From contig CABQLM010000003.1 of the NCBI GenBank assembly GCA_902465105.1, forward strand, positions 13,895-77,894: a stretch of DNA of 64,000 nucleotides. The letters are read 5' to 3'. The notes under the pieces are model-generated. The model was given only the letters and a program-made list of their open reading frames with translations. It was not told the origin of the DNA and did not search any database. This DNA is from an uncultured Collinsella sp. (GTDB lineage: Bacteria; Actinomycetota; Coriobacteriia; Coriobacteriales; Coriobacteriaceae). Positions 42,613 through 51,449 of the stretch are shown one piece after another. Positions within the stretch are counted from its first letter, which is position 1; each line of letters starts with the position of its first letter. The position numbers and the translations under genes were made by a program.

Positions 42613-43695
42613 ATGAACGACATTGACCTTGCTGTTCCGTTGATGGATGGACCAAGCTATGACCGCGCCTGCAGTCTCGTTCCTTCTGAATACGTTGAGG
42701 CATGGGAGTGGTTTCTGGGTGAGGAGCAGCGCGGCGGCGTTTGGACCAGCCTTCCGCACCACACCAAGGAAGATAGCCCTCAGTATCAGTATCGTTTGAG
42801 AATTGGCTCGGACTTCTTTCCCGTAACGCGGGATTCAGGGATCTTCTGGCCGGGCCAGGATCGGGTGAAGCAAGATCCCAATAAGATCTTTGCGCTTTCG
42901 GTCCATAACTCTAAAAAGAGCTTCTACACCGATGTGCCTCCGCTCTATTTGGACGATGGTACGTGGGTCATTAAGTATTCGGTTCAAGCGCCGGGTACCG
43001 TTGGTTTTCGAGACCAGAATTACAACCGTAAAATGCTCAACTGCATGGAATGTGGCGTTCCAGTCGGAGTCATATTTGCAACCGAGGTGGGCTATAAGGT
43101 GCTCGGCCTTGCGTTTGTTGAGCGGTTCGAGCCCGAAAACGGATGGTTTGTTCTGCACGGTCCTGTTCATAAAGGCGGGCCGGACCCTCGTTTTGCGCCC
43201 GACATGAGTTATCTGAAGCGCACGCCCGTCGATATTGAGTTTGCCGGACAGGGTGCGACCGACGACGAAAAGGTCCGCTATGCGTTAAGGCGCGAGCGAT
43301 TGGGGCAACAATGGTTCCGCAAGCAGCTCGTTGCCGCCTATGACGGCCGTTGCGCGGTGTCGGACTGCGGCGTCAGCGAAGCTCTGGAGGCTGCGCATAT
43401 CGAGAATTACTCGGGACCCAAATCGCAGGTTGCCAGCAACGGCATTCTGCTTCGGCGCGACCTTCATTCCCTATTTGATGCTCACCTGATTTCGTTTGAG
43501 CCTGTTTGCGGCGAATATCGGCTGTGCGGATCGTACCTGCTGGATAAGACTGACTACGCTTCCTTTGCGGGTGCGACGCTAAGGCAGCCGAATGAGCGTC
43601 AGTGGCGACCCAATACGGTGTTTCTTGAGGCCCATCGTATTGAGTTCGATCGCTCGGAAAAGAAGCGTGAAAAGGCGGGGCTTCTGCCGTATTAG
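42613..43695 (+). CDS. HNH endonuclease with an unrecognised N-terminal domain
   Basis: 360-aa protein. The C-terminal third is an HNH_2-type nuclease: GRCAVSDCGVSEALEAAHIENYS with NGILLRRDLHSLFDAHLI, giving the His-Asn-His triad. The N-terminal 220 residues have no motif I can name. That architecture (recognition domain plus HNH) is typical of modification-dependent type IV restriction enzymes. No methyltransferase is adjacent, which agrees with type IV but does not prove it. ATG 42613 is chosen; GTG 42604 is in frame and possible. Ribosome site weak. Confidence 0.78.
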   Translation: MNDIDLAVPLMDGPSYDRACSLVPSEYVEAWEWFLGEEQRGGVWTSLPHHTKEDSPQYQYRLRIGSDFFPVTRDSGIFWPGQDRVKQDPNKIFALSVHNSKKSFYTDVPPLYLDDGTWVIKYSVQAPGTVGFRDQNYNRKMLNCMECGVPVGVIFATEVGYKVLGLAFVERFEPENGWFVLHGPVHKGGPDPRFAPDMSYLKRTPVDIEFAGQGATDDEKVRYALRRERLGQQWFRKQLVAAYDGRCAVSDCGVSEALEAAHIENYSGPKSQVASNGILLRRDLHSLFDAHLISFEPVCGEYRLCGSYLLDKTDYASFAGATLRQPNERQWRPNTVFLEAHRIEFDRSEKKREKAGLLPY

Positions 43696-43817
43696 CGTAT
43701 TTGGCTTTGGCATTCTTTGACGATCGTGTTGTTTGATCGGATCGCGTGGCGATGCAATCTCGCGCACGCCCGCCGGTGCATGCTCTTCCTGATTTGTATA
43801 GCGAGAGGGGAGCGTGT

Positions 43818-44102
43818 ATGAGCTGGCGAGGCGATATTGCGATGGGGAAGTACGGAAAACTGCCGTGTGCCCTTATCGACAACAATATGTTTCCGAGCGT
43901 AGAGATTGATTGCGGGTCGTTTGTCGTCGCCTGCCCTTGCTGCGGCTCGCAAATACCGTGTCTCGACATTCGGTTCATCGATGCGTGTGACAGACTCAGC
44001 GACGAAGTGAGAAAACGGACAGGCGTTCATATGCCGGTGTATCCGGAGAAATGCCCTGTTTGTGGCCTCGATATCGTGTACGACGCCGGCGACGAGGGAT
44101 AG
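43818..44102 (+). CDS. Small zinc-ribbon-like protein
   Basis: 94 aa with CPCCGSQIPC and CPVCGLDIV, two Cys-X2-Cys knuckles that would bind one zinc. Start ATG 43818 after GAGAGGGGAGC. No family name; it lies 122 bp after the HNH endonuclease in the same direction and may be its partner or an antitoxin-like adaptor. Confidence 0.6.
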   Translation: MSWRGDIAMGKYGKLPCALIDNNMFPSVEIDCGSFVVACPCCGSQIPCLDIRFIDACDRLSDEVRKRTGVHMPVYPEKCPVCGLDIVYDAGDEG

Positions 44103-44140
44103 GTGATGCGGAGGAGCTGACTGTGAAGGCCTCTCCGTCC

Positions 44141-44827
44141 CTACAAATAAATCCCCTCACCGAATTGCCTGTGGAACTCGGCGTGATGGTCGCGTGCCCA
44201 GGTAAAGAGCGCCTGGTCAAAGTCGGTGCGCGTGGTCGGGACGCCAAAGACGCCGGCAACTTCGACGCGCACAAACTCCAGTGCCGGCAGCTTGTTGATG
44301 GCAGTGAGGGCAAACGGGGACGAGGGCTCCTCGAACAGATAGCGGCTGCCTTGCAGCGCGTCGCAACTGGTGCACGTGTTGCCGAGCGATGGGGCTTTGG
44401 AGGCTCGCGCGCCTACGGGCTTGTAGCCGCAGCGCTTATGAAGGTAGTCGCGGATCTCGCCCGGCACGCAGCCAAGAGCGGGCACGATGGCGAGTGCGTT
44501 GGCGTTGGCCGTGTCGATGGCAATGTGCCCGGCTTCGTTGGGCGCGTGCGCGATGGTGATGCTCTCGTCGTTATCGGTTCGATAGGGAATGCCGAAGGCC
44601 GCGACCGAGGTCTCTTTGTGACACTTCCAGCACTCGCGCTTGCCCAGTACTAGATATATATACGGCGCCGAGGGGTCGGATCGGTCAACGCCGGGCAGCC
44701 ACTCGGCAAAGGGCTCGGGGTTGACGCCGCTGGGTACATACCAGATCTTCTTGGTCCGGTCCCATTTGGCGCCCAACGCCTTGGCTTCTTCTTTGTGTGA
44801 AAAAGGGACATCGAGCTCGGTGCGCAT
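44141..44827 (-). CDS. DUF5710-domain protein
   Basis: 228 aa. The N-terminal 45 residues (LDVPFSHKEEAKALGAKWDR, then WYVPSG) are the DUF5710 motif found in TraC primases and other plasmid/phage proteins, probably a DNA- or nucleotide-binding module. The remainder has a CWKCHKE and CTSCDAL pair that may bind zinc. Start at the ATG ending at 44827 after AAGGAG. Function unknown. Confidence 0.65.
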   Translation of the reverse strand: MRTELDVPFSHKEEAKALGAKWDRTKKIWYVPSGVNPEPFAEWLPGVDRSDPSAPYIYLVLGKRECWKCHKETSVAAFGIPYRTDNDESITIAHAPNEAGHIAIDTANANALAIVPALGCVPGEIRDYLHKRCGYKPVGARASKAPSLGNTCTSCDALQGSRYLFEEPSSPFALTAINKLPALEFVRVEVAGVFGVPTTRTDFDQALFTWARDHHAEFHRQFGEGIYL

Positions 44828-45124
44828 GGTGGCTCCTTGGTGCTGCAGGTGTAAGTGGCTCAAGGATACCGCAGGGTGTGGACGCTGTGGCGTTTTGCCG
44901 AGAAACCGCGGTGCGGACTGGTTGGTTGCGCCCTGGATAAATTGGCAAGTAGATGGTCGGCTTTTGGCCAGTTGGGCGGCAACCTTGCCAAAAGCTTGAC
45001 GGATTGCGGTTTAGGCATCGGCGAATGAACACTTTGGACGCACCTCAGCGAAAAGTCGCCGGTCGTTTACCGAAAACTCAACAGAACCGCCGGCCGCCAC
45101 CGGCGTGCGTGCTATCTTCGCGCC

Positions 45125-46228
45125 ATGAGGTACTTTATCGTTTCGCATAACGCCACATTGGCGCTGTTGGCGCACATGCCGAACCCTCGCTTTGGGGATT
45201 CGGAGCCAGAGGTCGTGTCGATTGCGGGTGCCTGTGCGCTCTTGGACCAAGAAGCGCAGGAGGCTATCAATCACTATGACCTGGGGATCGAAACGCTGGA
45301 TTTGCTGGTGCCGTCGCGCGCCGACCGTCGGCAGAGCAAACATGTTAAGACGCATCTGTGCACTAACGAGCTCCCAGCGGGTTCGCTTATCTCGCTGGGC
45401 CACTGGATGGGCGACCTTGATGCGTATGTGTGCTCTCCCGAGCTGGCGTTTTTGCAGGCTGTGCACGATGGCGATGTGGCGGCGGCCGTCTATGCCGGCT
45501 ATGCGATGACATCGGATTACCGGCTGGATAACCTTGCTCCCGGTGGGGTAACAAGTAGGGATGCGGGCATGCGCGATGGCAGGCTCACGACTAAGGAGCT
45601 CATCGCGGCGTATATCGAGAAGTCCCCCAAGGTGAGGGGTCTCGCGAAGGCAAAGGCGCTGCTTGCATATGTGATCGAGGGGTCGCGCTCTCCGAGGGAG
45701 TCGGGGCTCTGCATGTTTATGTCGCTGCCTGCGCGCTACGGCGGGTATGCATTGGGCAAGGCCGAACTTAACAAGAAAGTCTTCATTCGCGATGGATACA
45801 ATGACGGGCGCAATCGCAAGCTTCGCGTGTTGGAGCGCACGCCCGATATAACGCTTACGGCTAAAGTTGAAGTGGGCATGGATAAAGTAAAGGCCGGGCT
45901 GCTGCCAGAGGTGCTGACCGCGATGGTCGATTACGACAGCGATGCCATTCATGACGGGCGCGAGAAGATTTACAAGGATGCCGAGCGCCGCAACGAGTTG
46001 GAGCTGTTGAGCGGCGTGGCACACTTCACCGTGACGACTGACCAGGCAAATGACTACGACAGGCTCATCCGGCTGTGCGAACGCATCCGACGGAAGCTGC
46101 ATCGGAACAAGCGACCCGTTTTTAACAAGCCCATGAGCGAGGAGCAGCGATACTTTGCCCTCAAGCGCGTCGAAACGAAGCGGTTTAAGCTTTGGCAAAC
46201 CGTAATCGAGGCGCGTCAACATTGGTAG
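45125..46228 (+). CDS. Putative PD-(D/E)XK nuclease-like protein, paralogue of the gene at 59423
   Basis: 367 aa. The N-terminal half has LPAGSLISLG and YVCSPELAFLQAVH, resembling AbiEi-type or DUF559-associated proteins. The C-terminal part from residue 269 reads DYDSDAIHDGREKIYKDAER, followed by VTTDQANDYDRLIRL. This matches the protein at 59423-60496 (ECQGRSAHD, DAERTTAL, ITYDQIKD) and the E-x-D...DxxRxxxL layout of DUF559/VSR-like restriction-endonuclease folds. Basic throughout the tail. Ribosome site weak. No partner gene identified. Confidence 0.55.
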   Translation: MRYFIVSHNATLALLAHMPNPRFGDSEPEVVSIAGACALLDQEAQEAINHYDLGIETLDLLVPSRADRRQSKHVKTHLCTNELPAGSLISLGHWMGDLDAYVCSPELAFLQAVHDGDVAAAVYAGYAMTSDYRLDNLAPGGVTSRDAGMRDGRLTTKELIAAYIEKSPKVRGLAKAKALLAYVIEGSRSPRESGLCMFMSLPARYGGYALGKAELNKKVFIRDGYNDGRNRKLRVLERTPDITLTAKVEVGMDKVKAGLLPEVLTAMVDYDSDAIHDGREKIYKDAERRNELELLSGVAHFTVTTDQANDYDRLIRLCERIRRKLHRNKRPVFNKPMSEEQRYFALKRVETKRFKLWQTVIEARQHW

Positions 46229-46266
46229 GGGCGGTTGCTGGGCGTGGGGCCAAAGGCGTTATTGTC

Positions 46267-46446
46267 AGGTCTAATACTTTTCCCGAGAAGTGAACGAGTC
46301 AAAACGGACCCCCGAAACATCGACACTTTTGGGGGCTTATTTCCTGCGGTTTTGTCATTGGAATCCTGCGGTTTTGGCTTCAAAAAGTGTGGATGCTTCG
46401 GGGGGCCAAATTAGGTCGTTCACTTCTCGGGAAAAGTATTAGACCT
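46267..46446. mobile_element. 180-bp MITE, copy 2
   Basis: Perfect 31-bp terminal inverted repeats starting AGGTCTAATACTTTTCCCGA, then partial pairing further in (CCCCCGAAACATCGACACTTT facing the opposite strand). Same length and layout as 33352-33531. Confidence 0.85.
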
Positions 46447-46667
46447 GATTATGGGAAGGTTATCCGGATGTGGCCGCGAGGCTTGTGAAGGCCAGATCGG
46501 GCGGTCGCCAAGGCTGTTTGGGCGACTTTGGGTGTGGCGGGGGGTAATTGCCGACGATATCGAAGCGGCTTGGGGTCTGCTGGGATGATTGCCGGTTATG
46601 TAGAGGCGGTATCAGCCTCGATTGGAATGGTTATTGGAGCTGCCAACGGATTTGGCGACATAAAACA
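46447..46667. other. Intergenic stretch with no supported gene
   Basis: Only a 33-codon frame (ATG 46585 to TAG 46684) that runs into the tRNA terminator; no good ribosome site. Nothing else recognised. Confidence 0.3.
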
Positions 46668-46702
46668 AAACAGCCCAGAGACATAGCCTCCGAGCTGTGA
46701 AC
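46668..46702 (-). terminator. Terminator of tRNA-Val
   Basis: On the minus strand ACAGCTCGGAG..CTCTGGGCTGT is followed by TTTTGTTTT. Confidence 0.8.
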
Positions 46703-46705
46703 ATT

Positions 46706-46780
46706 TGGTGGGCGTTAGAAGATTTGAACTTCTGACCTCTTCCGTGTCAGGGAAGCGCTCTCCCCCTGAGCTAAACGCCC
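46706..46780 (-). tRNA. tRNA-Val (anticodon GAC)
   Basis: Minus-strand cloverleaf: acceptor GGGCGTT/AACGCCC, D-arm TTAGCTCAG, anticodon loop CTGACAC between CTTCC and GGAAG (GAC at 46748-46746), T-arm AGAAGTTCAAATCTTCT, discriminator A and encoded CCA. Confidence 0.95.
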
Positions 46781-46809
46781 GATCAAGGGTGCGCAAGCGC
46801 GCAAGGGAT

Positions 46810-46838
46810 AATATAACGGAGCCTGAACTCGGTGGCAA
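46810..46838 (-). promoter_or_regulatory. Promoter of tRNA-Val
   Basis: Minus strand TTGCCA (46838-46833), 17-bp spacer, TATATT (46815-46810); near-consensus sigma-70 type. Confidence 0.75.
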
Positions 46839-47069
46839 GAACATTTTTAAAAATCGCTTACATTGCGGAATTCGGGGGCTTTGTCATATCCATTTCAAAA
46901 GAGCCTGCTGCCGCGATTTGGCTGTCGCGTAATGCAAGGCCATTGCGATATCGAGCTATGGAAAGACGCCTAAGGAATTGTCCTACCGATAAGCGGACAA
47001 GCCTCCAGCTGGTGCCTTCGCCGTGGTAAGGTAAGCCGAATTGCTTCCAGACTGTTTCGGGGGAGTGGA

Positions 47070-48092
47070 ATGAGCAAAGAGTGTGTCGAGCAGGTCGAAG
47101 GCGCAGGGGCTTCGGTGCCGATGACCGATATATCGAACATTGATGTGCCCGAGGGCACCGATGAGCTCAGCCGTAGCACCCGCCGCGCCTGGCGCGAGCG
47201 CCTGAACAGCGCTTCGACTCGCAAGTTGATCGCGGGCGTCTTGGCTACGCTGGTGGGCGGTTCGTTTTGGGGCTTCTCGGGCACCAGCGCGAGTTTTCTG
47301 TTCGATACGTATCACGTCGACACCTTGTGGCTTATGAGCGTGCGCCAGATTCTCGCCGGCCTACTCTTTATGGCCGTGGTTGTTACGCACGACCGCGAGC
47401 GCCTGATTAAGCTCTGGACCACACCCGCCGATCGTAAGCAGCTGCTGCTCTTTACCGCCTTTGGCCTGCTGTTCAACCAGTTTTGCTATCTTTCGGCCGT
47501 GCGCCTGACGAACGCCGGAACTGCGACGGTGCTCCAGTGCCTGCAGCTCGTTATTATCATGGGCTACACCTGCGTGACCGATCGCCGCATGCCGCGTACT
47601 CGCGAAGTCATCGGCATTGGCTTGGCTCTGGGCGGAACCTTTTTAATCGCCACCGGCGGCGACCCCACCAGCCTGAATATCTCGCCGCTTGGCCTGGCAG
47701 CAGGTCTTATGTGTGCGGTCAGCGCCACGTGTATGGCGGTGATTCCCGCCAAGATTCTGTCCGAATACGGCAGCCCCATCGTCACGGGCTCGGCAATGCT
47801 CGCGGCGGGCGTGGTCTCGTGTGTCTTCGTGCAGCCCTGGGCGCATATGCCGGCGCTCGACGCTGCCGGCGTCGAGGCGCTCGCGGTGTTCGTGGTCATC
47901 GGTTCGTTTTTTGCCTACATGCTCTATATGCAGGGCGTTAAGGACATTGGCTCGGTCCGCGCAAGCCTCATCGGAACCGTGGAGCCGGTCTCGGCGACCA
48001 TCACGAGTGCCGTTATGCTGGGCACGGTGTTTTTGCCGACCGACCTTATCGGCTTTGCCATGATCATCGTGATGATGTTCCTCACGGTGTAG
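47070..48092 (+). CDS. EamA/DMT-family transporter
   Basis: 340 aa. A hydrophilic N-terminal 55 residues (acidic, then Arg-rich) precede ten membrane helices in two EamA repeats (about 58-190, 205-335), with GGSFWGFSGTSASFLFD and LSAVRLTNAGTATVLQC. Related only distantly to the EamA gene at 20817. Substrate unknown. RBS GGGGGAG, single gene. Confidence 0.85.
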   Translation: MSKECVEQVEGAGASVPMTDISNIDVPEGTDELSRSTRRAWRERLNSASTRKLIAGVLATLVGGSFWGFSGTSASFLFDTYHVDTLWLMSVRQILAGLLFMAVVVTHDRERLIKLWTTPADRKQLLLFTAFGLLFNQFCYLSAVRLTNAGTATVLQCLQLVIIMGYTCVTDRRMPRTREVIGIGLALGGTFLIATGGDPTSLNISPLGLAAGLMCAVSATCMAVIPAKILSEYGSPIVTGSAMLAAGVVSCVFVQPWAHMPALDAAGVEALAVFVVIGSFFAYMLYMQGVKDIGSVRASLIGTVEPVSATITSAVMLGTVFLPTDLIGFAMIIVMMFLTV

Positions 48093-48121
48093 CCCCTGCG
48101 GTTGCTTTAAAGGATAATAGG

Positions 48122-48156
48122 CTGGCGGCGCGTTGCTTTGACGGCGCGCCTTTGTC
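48122..48156 (+). terminator. Hairpin between EamA and glmM
   Basis: GGCGGCGCG and CGGCGCGCC pair in part around TTGCTTTGA and are followed by TTTG. Confidence 0.45.
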
Positions 48157-48173
48157 TATAGAGAGGATCTCTT

Positions 48174-49505
48174 ATGAAGTACTTTGGCACCGACGGCTTT
48201 CGCGGCGAGGCCAACGTTGGGCTGACGGTAGAGCACGCTTATAAGATCGGCCGCTTTGTGGGCTGGTATTACGGCGCCAACCGCGGGGCCAAGGCGCGCG
48301 TGATCGTGGGCAAGGACACGCGTCGTTCGAGCTATATGTTCGAGGCAGCGCTGGTGAGTGGCCTGGTCGCGAGCGGTGCGGACGCCTACATGCTGCACGT
48401 GATCCCCACTCCGGGCGTGGCGCATCAGACCGTGGAGGGCTGCTTCGATTGCGGCATCATGATCAGTGCGAGCCACAACCCGTTTTGCGATAACGGCATT
48501 AAGCTCGTCAACAGCGACGGCTTTAAGATGGACGAGGACGTGCTGGAGCTCATCGAGGATTACATCGATGGCAAGAGCGAGGTGCCGCTGGCCACGGGCA
48601 ACCACATCGGTGCCACGGTCGACTACATGCAAGGGCGTAACCGCTACATCGCCTCGCTTATCGCGAGCGCTAACTTTTCGCTGCAAGGTGTCAAGATCGG
48701 CATCGATTGTGCCAACGGCTCGGCGTCTTCGGTTGCCAAGCCGGTGTTTGATGCGCTGGGTGCCGACGTGCGTGTGATTAACGCCGCACCCGATGGCTTT
48801 AACATCAACGTTGACTGCGGGTCCACGCATATCGAGCGCTTGCAGCGCCACGTGGTGGAGCAAGGCTTGGACGTGGGCTTTGCCTACGATGGCGATGCCG
48901 ATCGCTGCCTGGCGGTGGACGAGCGCGGTCGCGTGGTCGACGGCGATCAGATTCTGTATGTGTGCGGCGTATACCTGAACAAGCACGGTCGACTTTCGGG
49001 CGGTACTGTGGTGCCGACGATTGCCAGCAACTTTGGCCTGGTCAAGTCGCTGGAGCTTGCCGGCCTGAGCGCCGTGACCAGTGGCGTGGGCGACCGCCAC
49101 GTGTACGCCAAGATGCGCGAGGGCGGCTACAGCCTAGGCGGCGAGCAGACGGGCCATACGATCTTTGGCGATATCGAGCGCACGGGTGACGGTATCATGA
49201 CCTCGCTTCGCGTGATGGAAGTGATTCGCGCCGAGCGCGAGACGCTTTCGCAGCTCGCGGCGCCGTGCAAGCTGCTGCCACAGGCGCAGGTTGCCGTGCG
49301 CGTGGCGGACAAGGACGCCGCGCTGGCTAACATGGGCGTGCAGGCCGCGATTGCCGAGGCCGAGGCCGCGCTGGCGGGCGAGGGCCGCGTGCTCGTGCGC
49401 AAGAGCGGAACCGAGTCGGTGATTCGCGTGCTGGCCGAGGCTCCCGGCCAAGCAGCCGCCGACGCCGCCATGAAGCGCATCGCGGGAGCGCTGGAAGCCC
49501 TTTAG
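48174..49505 (+). CDS. glmM: Phosphoglucosamine mutase
   Basis: Interconverts glucosamine 6- and 1-phosphate for peptidoglycan precursor synthesis (443 aa). Begins KYFGTDGFRGEANVGL, with the phosphoserine loop ISASHNPFCDNGIKL (Ser100), metal loop GDADRCL (about 239), sugar loop GGEQTGH and phosphate-binding RKSGTESVIRV. Length is standard for GlmM. ATG follows GAGAGGA. Confidence 0.95.
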   Translation: MKYFGTDGFRGEANVGLTVEHAYKIGRFVGWYYGANRGAKARVIVGKDTRRSSYMFEAALVSGLVASGADAYMLHVIPTPGVAHQTVEGCFDCGIMISASHNPFCDNGIKLVNSDGFKMDEDVLELIEDYIDGKSEVPLATGNHIGATVDYMQGRNRYIASLIASANFSLQGVKIGIDCANGSASSVAKPVFDALGADVRVINAAPDGFNINVDCGSTHIERLQRHVVEQGLDVGFAYDGDADRCLAVDERGRVVDGDQILYVCGVYLNKHGRLSGGTVVPTIASNFGLVKSLELAGLSAVTSGVGDRHVYAKMREGGYSLGGEQTGHTIFGDIERTGDGIMTSLRVMEVIRAERETLSQLAAPCKLLPQAQVAVRVADKDAALANMGVQAAIAEAEAALAGEGRVLVRKSGTESVIRVLAEAPGQAAADAAMKRIAGALEAL

Positions 49506-49635
49506 TTACGCGGTTTTACCAAACCGCGTAACCGCTCGACGCTGCAAACGGCTCCAAGCGGCAATCTGACGTTCAATTTCAAGGGCGCGACCAGAAGGTC
49601 AGCGCCCTTTCATTTCACGTCACCTTGCTCGCTTG
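49506..49635 (+). repeat. Family A element, copy 4, directly after the glmM stop
   Basis: The hairpin TTACGCGGTTT-TACC-AAACCGCGTAA begins at the base after TAG. It continues with CTCGACGCTGC, CAATCTGACGTTCAA and AAGGGCGC..GCGCCCTTT, then TTTCACGTCACCTTGCTCGC shared with copy 3. Likely serves as the glmM terminator. Confidence 0.8.
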
Positions 49636-49695
49636 CCCGGCACTTGAGGACGTTCCTATTGTGCCGGCATAAAAGGAACGTCCCTAAGTGCCGGG
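49636..49695. repeat. Family C-like 22-bp palindrome
   Basis: CCCGGCACTT plus GAGGACGTTCCT faces AGGAACGTCCCT plus AAGTGCCGGG with two mismatches, 16-nt loop. Shares GGACGTTC(C/T)T with 29149-29202. Confidence 0.7.
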
Positions 49696-49710
49696 TCTCT
49701 GGCTTAGATG

Positions 49711-49751
49711 AAAAAAGGGGTGCCGCGGAACCAATTCCGCGGCGCCCCTTT
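49711..49751. terminator. Bidirectional terminator for glmM and the M32 peptidase
   Basis: AAAGGGGTGCCGCGGAA-CCAA-TTCCGCGGCGCCCCTTT, with A-run before and T-run after. Confidence 0.85.
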
Positions 49752-49773
49752 GCGTTGGCGGGTTGCCTAAGCT

Positions 49774-51315
49774 TTACAGCTCGTAGAGCGTGGTGAACTT
49801 GTCCTGCAGGTAGCTGCAGTAGTAGCGGGCATCGAACGCCATGCCGCACGCGCCCTTGATGAGCTCCGGCGCGTCCTTGGCGCGGCCCCACTGCCAAATG
49901 TGCTCGCCGAGCCAGGCACGGACGGGCGCCAAATCGCCGCTTGCGCAGGCGCCGGTGAGGTCGACGCCGTCGCGGCACATGGCCGGCACGAACATGGCGT
50001 CGTAGGCGCTGCCCAGCGCATAGGTGGGGAAGTAACCAAACGAGCCGCCGCTCCAGTGCGTATCCTGCAGGCAGCCACGTGTGTCGTCGGGAACCGGAAT
50101 GCCCAGGTACTCGTCCATAAAGCGATTCCAAAGCGCGGGGATGTCCTTGGCTGTGGCCTCGCCGGCAAACAGCATGCGTTCAATCTCGTAGCGCACCATA
50201 ATATGCAGCGGGTAGGTGAGCTCGTCGGCCTCGGTACGGATCAGCGACGGCTGCGCGATGTTCACGGCGTGGTAGAGCGTGTCCTCGTCCACGTTGTCGT
50301 AGACCTCGGGCGCGTGACGGCGCAGCACCTCGAGCAGCGGGCCCATAAAAGCACGGCTGCGGCCAACGGTGTTCTCAAAGAAGCGGCTCTGGCTCTCGTG
50401 AATGCCCATGGAGGTGCCCCCCTCCAGACACGTGCGCGCGTAAGCGGGGTTCACGCCCAGCTCGTACATGGCGTGTCCCGCCTCGTGGATGATGCTGTAG
50501 ACGTTGGAGATACAATCGTCCTCGTAGATGTGTGTCGCGATGCGCGCGTCACCCACGGCAAAGCCCTCGCTAAACGGATGCTCGGTAAAGGCGAGTGTGG
50601 TGTCGTCCAGGTTAAGGCCGACGAGCTTCATCAGGTCAAAGCTCATGGCGCGCTGGGCGGCCTCGGGCACATGCGCGTGCAAAAAGTCGGCAGTGGGCTG
50701 CTGTCCGCGCTCGCCGATGGCGTGCACGAGCGGCACGACCGTCGCCTTGACCTCGTCGCAAAACGCGTCGAAGCTCTCGGTGGAAAGGCCGCGTTCGTAC
50801 TGGTCGAGCCAAACATCGTATGGGTCGCGCTTGGGGTCCATGAGCTCGGCCTGATGCTTGAGCTGGCAGACAATCTTGTCCACATAGGGCTCAAAGCTCG
50901 CCCAGTCATTGGCGGTTTTAGCCTTGTGCCACACGGCATCGGCCTCGCAGGTGAGTCTGGTCCAGGCCTCGGCCTCCTCGGTAGGGATAACGCTTGCCTC
51001 GCGCTGGTCGCGGCCGAGCACGCGAATCTCGTCAAGCAGCTGTGGCTCGTCGATTTTTTCGCCCGCGACCGTCTCACGCGCGAGAGAGCGCACGAGCTCA
51101 ACGGACTTTTTGCTGGTCAGGAGCTTGTGATGTTCGCCGGCAAGGGTGCCCATAGCATCGGCGCGGGCCGCGGCGCCGTTGGCGGGGGCAATCGTCGCGC
51201 CATCGAACTCGGCAATCTTGAGCAGGTACTCGTGGGTCCACAGTTTGCCTTCGAGCTTGCGGAGCTTCTTGATGCCTTTGCTCGCCTTGGCCTTCTTATC
51301 GAGTTTCTTTCCCAT
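49774..51315 (-). CDS. M32-family metallocarboxypeptidase
   Basis: Thermostable carboxypeptidase 1/Taq type (513 aa), removing C-terminal residues from peptides. Zinc motif HEAGH at 277-281, followed by the family's GTSMGIHESQSRFFENTVG with the third ligand Glu. Almost wholly helical, cytoplasmic. Start ATG ends at 51315 after AAGGAT. Divergent from the pheS T-box. Confidence 0.93.
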   Translation of the reverse strand: MGKKLDKKAKASKGIKKLRKLEGKLWTHEYLLKIAEFDGATIAPANGAAARADAMGTLAGEHHKLLTSKKSVELVRSLARETVAGEKIDEPQLLDEIRVLGRDQREASVIPTEEAEAWTRLTCEADAVWHKAKTANDWASFEPYVDKIVCQLKHQAELMDPKRDPYDVWLDQYERGLSTESFDAFCDEVKATVVPLVHAIGERGQQPTADFLHAHVPEAAQRAMSFDLMKLVGLNLDDTTLAFTEHPFSEGFAVGDARIATHIYEDDCISNVYSIIHEAGHAMYELGVNPAYARTCLEGGTSMGIHESQSRFFENTVGRSRAFMGPLLEVLRRHAPEVYDNVDEDTLYHAVNIAQPSLIRTEADELTYPLHIMVRYEIERMLFAGEATAKDIPALWNRFMDEYLGIPVPDDTRGCLQDTHWSGGSFGYFPTYALGSAYDAMFVPAMCRDGVDLTGACASGDLAPVRAWLGEHIWQWGRAKDAPELIKGACGMAFDARYYCSYLQDKFTTLYEL

Positions 51316-51449
51316 ACCTATATCCTTGATCTCGCAGACCGGACGCCACGGGTAGGCGTGCAGCCAGTTTGCACAGCTACCTGCCTTGTACCCAGTGCGA
51401 ACAAAACGGAACGCGGCGATATGCTCGCAGAATGTGTTATCCTATAGCC

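Noticed and set aside
46585-46686. 33-residue ORF beginning MIAGYVEAVSASIGMVIG
   Set aside because: No good ribosome site, and it overlaps the tRNA-Val terminator; a small membrane peptide cannot be excluded but is not supported.
49900-51447. 515-codon plus-strand frame opposite the M32 peptidase
   Set aside because: The minus strand carries the HEAGH zinc motif and full family length; the plus frame is its mirror.
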